DNA of 34,991 nt, taken from positions 1-34,991 of IMG/VR virus record IMGVR_UViG_3300024520_000261; one strand, 5' to 3'. The position numbers and the translations under genes are program-made. Below, in pieces: positions 7,144-16,100 of this stretch. The notes beneath the pieces are model-generated. The model was not told where the DNA came from and made no database searches. It saw only the letters and a program-made list of their open reading frames with translations. Every line of letters begins with the position of its first letter. Position 1 is the stretch's first letter. This stretch comes from a virus.

Positions 7144-7538
7144 TATTTTACTTGGTTACTACAGTTAGTTGGTACTCCATACTTTTCCCAGTTATCGTGT
7201 TTGTTTTGTATCTCTTTGAAGTAGTCTTTTGATTCCTGTCGGAACTCTCTGGCGTTTCTGTTATGCTCCTTCATTTCTTTCAAGATATCTTCCAGAACAG
7301 GTGTAACTTCATCGTTATAGTGTGTTCTTAACCATTTTATCTCATCAAAAGTTTGTCCTGCAATACCTCTTGTCCACTCGTTATCTGCCTTTGCTTCTCT
7401 TCCATGTCCGTTAAGCCGTAGTGCTTTGCTTACTATCTTAGTGAGAGGTAACCCCATACGTTCTGCTAAAGCCCATATTAAAATAAGCGAGAGTATTTGA
7501 GTAATCGGCGTGTTTAAGATTGGTCCTAGTATTTCCAT
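7143..7538 (-). CDS. Single-pass membrane protein with coiled-coil tail
   Basis: 131 residues. One hydrophobic helix near residues 10-28 (TPITQILSLILIWALAERMG), then a basic region, then a charged helical segment (about 60-118) rich in Glu, Lys, Asn that looks coiled-coil. I do not recognise a family. The position immediately before the peptidase, amidase and holin genes suggests an accessory lysis protein, for example a spanin-like or antiholin-like factor, but no diagnostic motif is present. Confidence 0.65.
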   Translation of the reverse strand: MEILGPILNTPITQILSLILIWALAERMGLPLTKIVSKALRLNGHGREAKADNEWTRGIAGQTFDEIKWLRTHYNDEVTPVLEDILKEMKEHNRNAREFRQESKDYFKEIQNKHDNWEKYGVPTNCSNQVK

Positions 7539-7539
7539 A

Positions 7540-7914
7540 TTATTTTGTTTTATAAGCTTTATCTATTAATAGGTCGTGGGCACTTGTTCTCTTCTTAACT
7601 TTAGTGTCTGCACCCATTTTCATCAAAAGAGAAGCATATCTCGCTGAGAGTTCTTCTATATCAGTGGCAGTAGGGTCTACAAGTTCTACTTTCTGCTTAT
7701 CTAAAACTTTATCTAAGAGTACGTCTTCTTTCGTAGTTAGGTTTTTACCTTCTTTCACCTTCGTTTTATCTGCTGCTGTAAATACATAATCCTTTGAAGG
7801 TTTTTCTGTTTTTGATGGTCCTCCTACTGGTTCTTCTGGTACAAACAAACTTACAATAAATATAAGTCCGAAGAAAAAGGTCAGTGCTAGTAATGGAATT
7901 AATATAATACGCAT
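7540..7914 (-). CDS. N-terminally anchored protein of unknown function
   Basis: 124 residues. A strong hydrophobic segment at 3-26 (RIILIPLLALTFFFGLIFIV) without a lipobox cysteine, followed by a charged, Lys-rich extracytoplasmic part ending in a helix with SARYASLLMKMGADTKV. It could be an inner-membrane spanin or another envelope protein in the lysis region; this is inference. Its first 16 bp are overlapped by the 3' end of the HNH endonuclease gene, as if that gene had been inserted up against it. Confidence 0.65.
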   Translation of the reverse strand: MRIILIPLLALTFFFGLIFIVSLFVPEEPVGGPSKTEKPSKDYVFTAADKTKVKEGKNLTTKEDVLLDKVLDKQKVELVDPTATDIEELSARYASLLMKMGADTKVKKRTSAHDLLIDKAYKTK

Positions 7915-8519
7915 GATGATTTATATAGTCTTACTTCTGCTTCTAGTGCGTCTAGTCGGTATAGTGGTTTGGCGTCTATACCAAAAATATCAGCCCATTC
8001 TGCAATACATTTAGTTTCACCATCCAGTGTAATAAGTCGGTTATCTCTTTTGTTTCTCATTTGTTCGGATTTTGTAGCCCATTTACAATTAGATTTTTCA
8101 TAATGCCCTTCATTGTCAATCCTATCTATGGACGTATTTATTCCACCGTATTTTTTTTCATGTAACATATACGATTCATACATATCATATCTAAACTCTT
8201 CAAAGGAGTTCCAAAGACATTTAATTCCTCTTCCTCCGTAATGTACAAAAGCTGGGTCATTCTTATTATTACATCTTCGTTTAATACCTTGCCATATGCG
8301 ATAAAACTTTGTTGCGTCCATCCCATGTTTATAAGCACGATTATTATTTTTCATGTTTTCATCTCTGATACAACCACAGCTTTTAGCCCTACCAACAGCT
8401 TGAGTTAAACGCTTAGTTCCACATATACACACAACATTCCAATAGTAATTTTTATCTTTACGAAAGGCGAAACTTTCTACAAACCAGTTTCCTATTTGTT
8501 GTCCAGTTAAATCTTTCAT
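7899..8519 (-). CDS. Free-standing HNH homing endonuclease
   Basis: Numbered from a possible ATG at 8528 (209 residues); the ATG at 8519 is preferred because it overlaps the fibre gene's TGA as ATGA. Two zinc knuckle pairs are visible, Cys34-x-Cys36 and Cys51-x-Cys53. The HNH core is RCNNKNDPAFVHYGGRGI (about 85-102), then SIDRIDNEGHYEKSNCKWAT (133-152), typical of phage HNH endonucleases. The C-terminal ITLDGETKCIAEWADIFGI is a DNA-recognition helix-turn-helix-like region as in AP2/NUMOD-bearing homing enzymes. Such genes are selfish invaders that cut phage DNA at or near their insertion site. It interrupts the fibre-lysis junction, with 4-bp and 16-bp overlaps on its two sides. Confidence 0.9.
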   Translation of the reverse strand: MKDLTGQQIGNWFVESFAFRKDKNYYWNVVCICGTKRLTQAVGRAKSCGCIRDENMKNNNRAYKHGMDATKFYRIWQGIKRRCNNKNDPAFVHYGGRGIKCLWNSFEEFRYDMYESYMLHEKKYGGINTSIDRIDNEGHYEKSNCKWATKSEQMRNKRDNRLITLDGETKCIAEWADIFGIDAKPLYRLDALEAEVRLYKSSCVLY

Positions 8520-11500
8520 ATTGTACATTGATTAGGACTCTCTAAACTTTCAATCTTTTTTTCTAATGCTTCAATACGAGATAATAACATTTCCGTATCA
8601 TCATTGTGTTTTGTGAAGAGGTCTTGTATTGCGTTTATAATTGCTCCCATAATTGCTCTTTCGTTTATATCTGTAAGTTCTCCCTCTTGGTTGTAGTCAA
8701 CAAGAAGTGGGTTTACTTCTTCAACATAGTCTGCAATAAATCCCTGGTCAAATATCAATTCATCATATTCTTCTCCGTCTGTTACGGCATTATCTTTATA
8801 TTTCCAATCAAAAGAATATGGTTCTAATTGTAATACCTCTTTCAAACCAACATCTAATTTATTAAGATTTGTTTTCCATTTAAGTAATGAAGAACAATCT
8901 CCCCAATATGAAGCACCTGAACTATCCCAACATAGAGGGTCTGAACCAACGGCTGCTGTTGTAGAGTTCATAAGAAAGTCTCCATCTTCTTCTATTGTCA
9001 AACGAGTAGACCATGAACTAGCTCCATCTGCTGTTGTCAAAAACTCTAACAATCCTGGCATGTCGTTAGTTCCTGGTGTTCCATCTACTTTAACTTGGAA
9101 TCCTGCTGCTTGTGTATACAATGCTCCGTCATATCCTCTCATAGCAAAAGAACCAATAACATCGCCATCTTGTACTATTGTTGGAACTTGTACAGTTCCT
9201 CTTGAACGTTGAAATTCTGTTCCTGCTGGTCTGTTAGCATGGTCTCCATTGTTACGAGTAACTGCTATTTTTGACCCTGTTCCTTGTATTGTAAGTTGTT
9301 GATTTGGACTAGTCGTTCCTATACCTAAGTATCCATTAGTTGCATCCCAGTAGAAATTTCTGTAATTAGTTCCTTCTGAAAAAGATACGTCTCCTGTTAC
9401 TGAGAGTACATCTGACGGTGAAGTTGTACCTATTCCTACGTTTCCAACGAATGAAGAGTCACCTGTTCCTTGAACAATCAACTCTCCGTTAGCCAGTGTC
9501 ATACTGTTTGTACTGTCCATCAATACTGATTGAATCCCATTAGTTCTAAGTGTCATAGCATCGGTAGAGTGTGTATAGAAGAATCCTCCTATGTCATTGT
9601 CATCTGCATCTCCGAATAGAACTGTTTGCTGGTTAGTGTTAGGTGAAAGGAATGAAAGTCCTACGTTATATCCTCTGATTATTACATCATCACCTGATGC
9701 GTTTGGTGAACCTCCAACTGCTGCACCTGCCATTTCAAAGATAAGAGCTTCTGGTGCTGCTGTACCAACACCAACTCTCCCAGCGTCAGGGTCTACAAAG
9801 AACTTACTTGTATCTACCGTAAGTCCTCCTGCAAATGTTGATGTAGCACTAGCTGAGTTAGCTATGAAGTGTGTGGCTGTGTTTGAGCCTGTTACAACTA
9901 AGTCACCTCCTACATTTAAGTTTCCAGTTGATGTAATTGTTACTGGTGCAAATAGAACTCCGTCTACTTGTAGGTCTCCAGTTACGTGTACATTAGTTGC
10001 AGTTGTAGTTCCTGTTGGAAGTGTTAATGGTGAAGCTAGAGAAAGAGTATCTCCTGTTAGAGTTATTTGATTAGCTGTGCCTGCAAGGTTGGTGTCATCT
10101 CCTATGTCTACTATACCTCTTACAATATCCTGTCCTGATAGTGTTATGTAATCGGGTGTTCCTGACATAGTTACTGCACTGTGTAAATCAGCAGTTAAAG
10201 CCATTGTTCCATTAGCATCTGGTACTGTGAGTGTTCTTGTGTTTCCTGTAGTAACTCCTGAAACTTCAAAAGCTAATATCTTTGTAGCATCACTTTCATC
10301 TTCAATGGTGAATGTGTTGTCTATGAAGTTTACAAGATTTCCTGATGCTGTTCCTCCTGATGCTGCTTGTGGTGAAAGTCCTCTAAGGTCTACAGTTGAA
10401 ACTACATCCCAAGTAGTACCCATTTGTATAGTTAATCGTGCAATCAATACTCCTGTAGAACTCTGTGTCTTAAATTCCGCAGGTATTGTTAAGTCGTCAA
10501 ATCCACTCGTATCATTCTCTGCTGTTGATTGCGAATTGTAAGAACCACTAGGTAGGTTAATCATTACAGGGTCAAACTGTCCTGTCTTGTTAGCTACCGC
10601 CCAAACCGTAAGGTTAAAGTATTTGTTATTTCCAATAGATGAGCCTGTTGAGTCGTTTACAATGTCAAACAAGTTCGTAATGTTGTGATAAGAATCTCCT
10701 GACCAGTTCTTCACTAGAACAACATCGCCAGTTGAGGTGTCGTAAGCAGGAATAGTATGTCCGTGTGCTTGGTAAACAATTCCACTTGTAGACTTGAACT
10801 CTACGTTTGAAGCAGTCGGGGTTAGGTAGCCATCTGTTCCATTTGCATCTATACCAGAATGGTAAACAGCACCACTGAATCTATCTCTCTCCCCAATATG
10901 GGATAAGTGTCCTTGATTGTCACCATTGGTTGCATGGTCATTCCAGTTTTGGTTTACATAACACCCTTCTGTTTGTACAAATGTGGCACTTGGACATAGA
11001 AAGTACCCTATTTTAATATGTTCTTCTGTAAGACCACCCCAATCAGTTGTCGTTACAACGATATTGTCTTTGTTAGATTGTAAGATATACACAAAGTTTT
11101 CTGTTGGTGAAGTATCTGATCCTGCTGTAAGTATTGTTGTAGTTGCTGTTGTTAGAGTAGTATCACCATCACTAAACCTCATTGTTAGTCCACCTGTATA
11201 AGTAGCTGAGTCTGCTATCGTTAATGTGATTACTGTTCCGTTTGAAGTAGTGGTTGCATTGAAACTCTCTTTGAATGTTCCGTTATAGAAACCTGCATAG
11301 TCTGTGAGATTTTTAGTTCCTGTGATTATATCCTGCACCACAGTAAGGTTTCCTGTAGTTGTGTCATCTCCATCGTTGATTAGGAAGGCATCATCTACTG
11401 CAAAATCCGATCCTGTTAGGGTTAAATTAGTTCCACCTGTATATAAACCGTCTGCTGTAATATCCTGTCCTGCTAAAGTTAAATCTACAGTTGTTGAATC

Positions 11501-12205
11501 TGTAACTGTTACTAAATTATGTCCTATTGTAGTAGAGGCGTTTGCAGAGGAATTAAACCTTGCTTCTGTATAATAAAAGTTTGTTGATCCTTCGCTTAGT
11601 GCATCAGTAGTAGTTGCGTTGAAAAATGTAAAGAATTGATTACCAAAGTTTGTTAGGTTGTCTGCGTCTAGGTAATAGCTTCCCTCTTGGCCATCAAAAG
11701 TCCCCGTCCAGTCGCCTGTAGCGTCCAATGTAAGAGTAGAGTTAGTTCCACCCAATAATACTCCCAACGTCCCTGTAACAGTGATTCCTGTCCCTCCTGA
11801 GAGGGTTGTAGTAGCTATCTCACCAAGTAATGCAGGTGTTCCAGAAGTTGATGTCCAATATGGTACACCACCTGCTGTTTCTGATGTTGAAGTTGACACT
11901 GTTCCTGAGCCACCTCCACCACCACCTCCTGTACCTGAGATAGTTATTGCTCCACTTGATGTGGCGATTGTTATGTTAGTTCCAGCTGTAAGAGTTTTAA
12001 CATCGTATTTGTTTGCTGTGTCTCCACCAATTAGAATCTGGTCTGCTGATGGTTTTGTTGAAGTTCCTGTACCTCCTTGATATGGAAGAGATATAGCAAG
12101 ACCAAGACTTTCTTCTGCAAGATTATCCTGTCTTATGTCATGCACACTTATAAATCCCATTACGAGAGATAGTCCTATTAGTCCTGTTATTATTGTGTTA
12201 AACAT
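8516..12205 (-). CDS. Large tail fibre or surface fibre with C-terminal S74 intramolecular chaperone
   Basis: 1229 residues. Hydrophobic N-terminus (ITGLIGLSLVMGFISV, about 6-21), then YQGGTGTSTKPSADQ and a long Thr/Ser/Gly-rich beta region with a poly-Gly hinge near residue 95, repeated GT-S-P blocks (VGIGTTSP, LGIGTTSP) typical of trimeric fibres, and a C-terminal chaperone domain from about 1105. The last domain matches peptidase S74: Ser1106 and Lys1111 keep the self-cleaving pair (SLLKWKTNL), FDWKY and GFIADYVEEVNPLL follow, and the final 35 residues are a coiled coil. The S74 domain directs trimer folding and is usually cut off. The membrane-like N-terminus is unusual for a fibre made in the cytoplasm. 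Confidence 0.85.
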   Translation of the reverse strand: MFNTIITGLIGLSLVMGFISVHDIRQDNLAEESLGLAISLPYQGGTGTSTKPSADQILIGGDTANKYDVKTLTAGTNITIATSSGAITISGTGGGGGGGSGTVSTSTSETAGGVPYWTSTSGTPALLGEIATTTLSGGTGITVTGTLGVLLGGTNSTLTLDATGDWTGTFDGQEGSYYLDADNLTNFGNQFFTFFNATTTDALSEGSTNFYYTEARFNSSANASTTIGHNLVTVTDSTTVDLTLAGQDITADGLYTGGTNLTLTGSDFAVDDAFLINDGDDTTTGNLTVVQDIITGTKNLTDYAGFYNGTFKESFNATTTSNGTVITLTIADSATYTGGLTMRFSDGDTTLTTATTTILTAGSDTSPTENFVYILQSNKDNIVVTTTDWGGLTEEHIKIGYFLCPSATFVQTEGCYVNQNWNDHATNGDNQGHLSHIGERDRFSGAVYHSGIDANGTDGYLTPTASNVEFKSTSGIVYQAHGHTIPAYDTSTGDVVLVKNWSGDSYHNITNLFDIVNDSTGSSIGNNKYFNLTVWAVANKTGQFDPVMINLPSGSYNSQSTAENDTSGFDDLTIPAEFKTQSSTGVLIARLTIQMGTTWDVVSTVDLRGLSPQAASGGTASGNLVNFIDNTFTIEDESDATKILAFEVSGVTTGNTRTLTVPDANGTMALTADLHSAVTMSGTPDYITLSGQDIVRGIVDIGDDTNLAGTANQITLTGDTLSLASPLTLPTGTTTATNVHVTGDLQVDGVLFAPVTITSTGNLNVGGDLVVTGSNTATHFIANSASATSTFAGGLTVDTSKFFVDPDAGRVGVGTAAPEALIFEMAGAAVGGSPNASGDDVIIRGYNVGLSFLSPNTNQQTVLFGDADDNDIGGFFYTHSTDAMTLRTNGIQSVLMDSTNSMTLANGELIVQGTGDSSFVGNVGIGTTSPSDVLSVTGDVSFSEGTNYRNFYWDATNGYLGIGTTSPNQQLTIQGTGSKIAVTRNNGDHANRPAGTEFQRSRGTVQVPTIVQDGDVIGSFAMRGYDGALYTQAAGFQVKVDGTPGTNDMPGLLEFLTTADGASSWSTRLTIEEDGDFLMNSTTAAVGSDPLCWDSSGASYWGDCSSLLKWKTNLNKLDVGLKEVLQLEPYSFDWKYKDNAVTDGEEYDELIFDQGFIADYVEEVNPLLVDYNQEGELTDINERAIMGAIINAIQDLFTKHNDDTEMLLSRIEALEKKIESLESPNQCTI

Positions 12206-13028
12206 AGCAAATTCTGTAACTTGTACCTGATAATGATTCGTCTAAGGCGTTGGTCATTGTGAACCCTTTACCTGTGACTGTATATTCGTCGTCGGTGATG
12301 TTCTGTCCGTTTATCACCAGTGATAGGACTGAGTTGATAGTTCCTTTTGTTGTGTAAATTTTGTTTGAACTGTTTATCAATCCACTTGGTGTTTCTTTCT
12401 GTATCACTCTTCCAAGTGAGAACTTAACTGAAGCGTCTGATGTTCCTCCTCCACCTAACTTACCTCTCTTTCTTAGTCCTTCTAGTTCTTTCTTAAATGC
12501 ATCGTGGTCTTTTTCTAATGCTTCTATTTGGTCAATAAGGTCTTGTGGTAATTGATACTGTTCTGGTATAAGTACTTTTAGTTTCTCTACTATTGAATCT
12601 TCATCAGCGTCTTTACCATCTTCACCATCTTTACCATCTTTTATACTTCGTATTTTGTCTCTTATGAAATTAAGTGAACTTGATTGTTCTTCAAATGCCT
12701 TATCTGCTTCTTCTTTAATTAAAGCTTTTGTATCATCAAAAATCTCTTTATGGTCTTCACGCAATGCAAACGCACTGTCAGCTAGTTTTGTTTGAATATC
12801 ATTCTCTAGGTTTAAAATGGCTCTATCATTGGCTTCCTTTATCTTCTTTACAAAATTAACTACCTTTTCAAATGAAGCAACAAACTCATCTCTAGTTAAA
12901 GATTCAGTTACAAGATTCAGAATATCCTCTACACGACGAAGGCTCCTTAACTTAGGGTCTTGTTCTACTTTTTTGTCTACCTTTTCGGTATCAAGTAGAT
13001 TTTGTTTTTTTTGTAAATTAGTTGGCAT
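12198..13028 (-). CDS. Coiled-coil and collagen-like structural protein, probable fibre
   Basis: 276 residues. Residues 1-125 are charged helix and coiled coil. A short collagen-type stretch KDGKDGEDGKDADED follows near 133-147, then another coiled coil (IEALEKDHDAFKKELEGL), a Gly-rich hinge and a beta domain at about 200-276 (SLVINGQNITDDEYTVTG). This build is that of a trimeric phage fibre or adaptor. It overlaps the large fibre by 8 bp, so the two may form one appendage. Confidence 0.7.
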   Translation of the reverse strand: MPTNLQKKQNLLDTEKVDKKVEQDPKLRSLRRVEDILNLVTESLTRDEFVASFEKVVNFVKKIKEANDRAILNLENDIQTKLADSAFALREDHKEIFDDTKALIKEEADKAFEEQSSSLNFIRDKIRSIKDGKDGEDGKDADEDSIVEKLKVLIPEQYQLPQDLIDQIEALEKDHDAFKKELEGLRKRGKLGGGGTSDASVKFSLGRVIQKETPSGLINSSNKIYTTKGTINSVLSLVINGQNITDDEYTVTGKGFTMTNALDESLSGTSYRICYV

Positions 13029-13045
13029 ATTGTATGTATTATATC

Positions 13046-13063
13046 ATGCTATTAATGCTATTA
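13046..13063. repeat. Tandem 9-bp repeat in a short intergenic gap
   Basis: ATGCTATTA occurs twice back to back (13046-13054, 13055-13063). The second copy overlaps the stop codon of the 17-codon frame at 13061-13114. It is likely a slippage product. Confidence 0.7.
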
Positions 13064-13114
13064 ACTTGTCGTAATTAACTCTGTGATTTCTTCAAATATA
13101 TCGTTATTTTCCAT
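13061..13114 (-). CDS. Possible 17-codon peptide gene
   Basis: The frame MENNDIFEEITELITTS begins after AATAATATG, the same A/T-only leader used by the confirmed genes around it, and sits between the 1479-residue gene and the next structural gene. It is acidic and helical. Very short, so chance cannot be excluded. Confidence 0.3.
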   Translation of the reverse strand: MENNDIFEEITELITTS

Positions 13115-13118
13115 ATTA

Positions 13119-16100
13119 TTATTTCATTTCTAAAATTTCTACTGCTGTTGTTCTACCCTCTTTAAACTCGGTAATTAAGCGTTGTGCTTCGTCTCCTTTT
13201 ATTTTACCATTTCTTAATAGCTCACCTAAGTGATTCTCTATAGGTGTATAAGTTCGCCATATACCTATAGGTATAAGTTGTAAATTTTCATCAGAGTTGT
13301 TCCCTCCTAATTGAAGTGAAACTGTATGGTCTAGTCGTAGTTCATCCAAATCCCTTCCTTTCGCTAACTGCTTCCTTATCTGTTCACTATTTCTTGTATC
13401 GTCAAAATCAAGGTCAACTGATACTATTCTCTTTACAATGATTGTTCCATTATCTAATCTTCTTAGTTTTTCTCCCTTAAAGATTAACTTAAATGCTTCT
13501 ATCGGACTCACTTTTATTGCATCTGCATAAACTCCTATTGTTTTTATAATATCTCCTTCAATAACATATACTGAGTTTTCTTGGTCTTCTGCTCTAAAGT
13601 ATTTAGGTTTCTTTCCATTTTTAGCATCTTCTCTACGTTTCACATCATCTAGAATTTGATTATATGCCTTATACTCGTCATCAGTTAAGCCATCAACTAA
13701 CTCTTGTGCCTTACTTTCCTGCCCTGCATTAACGAATTTCTCTGCTTCCTTATAGATAGGGAACACATCGCTTTTCAAAAACATTATTCTTTTTGCTTCT
13801 TCCTCCTGGGTAATCAAATTGTATGCATAATACTCGTTATCAGTTAAGCCATCTACAATAGATTGTGCTTCCTCTTCGTACCCTTGGTCTCTTAACTTAT
13901 TAGCTTCTTTATATACAGGCATCATTGATGCTTTTTTGTTGTTTGATTCGGTTATCTCATCTATATATGCTTTACCAGCACTTGTACTATATGGACCCAT
14001 CATCGGAGCAATTATCTTATCTGTTCCTTCAACTAGGAAAGCAAAATCTCCTCCCTTAGTCTTCTGGAATCCTTGTGTATTTGCAATCATTCCATCTATA
14101 AATCTGTTTGCTGTTGCTGCACCTGCAATACCAGCGAATCCCATACTCCATTTCAGTAGTTCTTTTCTTAGTGGATGTATATTATTATCATTTACAAAAT
14201 GGTCCAAACCTTCATAAAAGTTTATCAAATCTTCTGCTGGAGCTACTGGAGCACGTCCACTTCCTTTGTCTTTTGTTTCAAATCCCATTGAGTTCACAAC
14301 CTTATCTACCTGTCCTTCAACTGCGTTACCAACTAGAGGTATCGCAGCTCCCCATGAAGTCAGAGTTCTACCTGTTGCCTTTTCTGAGTATTGGTTATAC
14401 ATCCAAATTCCTGTAACTAACATTATTGCTTGGCTTACTCTTTGAGACTTCTCTAACGGCATACCACCTTGTTTACCTGCAAGTGTTTTTACAAATCTGT
14501 ACAGTTCAAAAGTAAATGTAGAAAATGGAAATAGTGTTCTTGTAGTTAAGTCATTCAACATCAAAGGTCTTCCGAGTTTGTTATATTCTGATTGAGTAGC
14601 ACCTCCCATCCAATCAGCAAATATGTCTGCATTTTTACCTTTTAATCCAAGAGCTTTGGCTTCTCTATATCCTGCTCCTATTGCAGAACCAGTTAGCCAG
14701 TATTCCATAGCATCTGTTACTTGTGATACGAAATCACTAAACTTTTCAATCTTTCCTCGTTGAATCTTGTTTGCCATTCTGTCTACATCTCCAGCCCCAG
14801 TCATTCCAATACTTGCTCCTTGTGTTTTAGATACAAATACAGGAAGTTCTTTTATCTGTTTCTTGAGTTCTTTATTTGTTGCAAAGTCTAGCATCCCTCC
14901 AAGCATGTTTTGGAATCCTCTTGTAACACCTCCAGCTCTCGGCATTGTCATTCCTAGAGTTGAAGCAGGTTGCACAACTGTTACGAACACTAAGTTTCCT
15001 GAAAGAACCCCTACGTTTCTCGCCATTACGATTTTATTTAAAACTGCTCTTCTCTTGGTTCCAGCTCTGATTCCAAGCATGTTATCAATTCCTGCTGATT
15101 TTCCTATTAAGTTCTCTCTTATAAATGTATTTAAAAACTTAGACATCTTTGGATTTTTCCGAGCAATAACTGAATCAATCGCTTTCAGTTTTTCAATCTG
15201 TGGAGCAATAAAAATATCATTGGACATACTCTCAACATAAGAACTAATCAACTTCCAAGCGTTTTTCTCTCTATCAACAAGCCCTCCCTGTCTTGGGATA
15301 GCATGTGGGTTTCTTTTTGCGTTTGGTGTTATAAAGTCAAAGTTTCCATCAATATCTGTCTTCTGTGATGTTAGTAGGTCTCTCCAAAAGTGCACCGCTT
15401 TTAAGCGTGGAGCATAATCTTCAACAAACCCTATCTCCTTCTTCCCAAGAGCTTTCCGAACTACATTGGCATCTTCTCTTACAGGATTCAATATTTCATC
15501 TCTAATCTTCCCAGCTAGTTTCAACATCTTAGGAGTACCTTCCCCTTCTAAAGCTTTTAGAAGTTCCTCTCCTGTTTCATCAGTTATTTTAACCCCAGCT
15601 TCATCTGCTAGAGTTTTTACATGTCCTCCTTTCTTTGTTGCATATGCTAATCCTTCTGCTTCAGCTCCTCTGGTTTCATACTGTTGTTCTACCATCGGAC
15701 CCCAGTTCTTTTCTTTTGCTGCTTGTGGTCCTGTTACATTATCAAATGAAAGAGAAGCATCTCTAAGGTTAAAACTTTGTTCTGACAGGTTTAACTTTCT
15801 CTCTCCAATTTTTATGTTTATTCCGTATTTACCAAGTATTCCTTTTAAGTCTGTAAAGTTAAATGTTTCAAAGTCCTTTGGTGCAAAGACACCACTCTCT
15901 CTTATAGCAGGAACTTTAGCTCCATTATCGTTTATCCTCATAGCAACATAGGGAGGAGTTTTGCTTGGATTATGTCTAAAGTTTTCTGCGGTCTTCTTAT
16001 CAAATGATGCTGTTCCAGACAAAGCTTCTACCTCTACACCCTCTGCTACAGTTTTCTTTGCTACGAATCCTTCCTCAGCAGAAGCTTCCGCAACAGTTTT

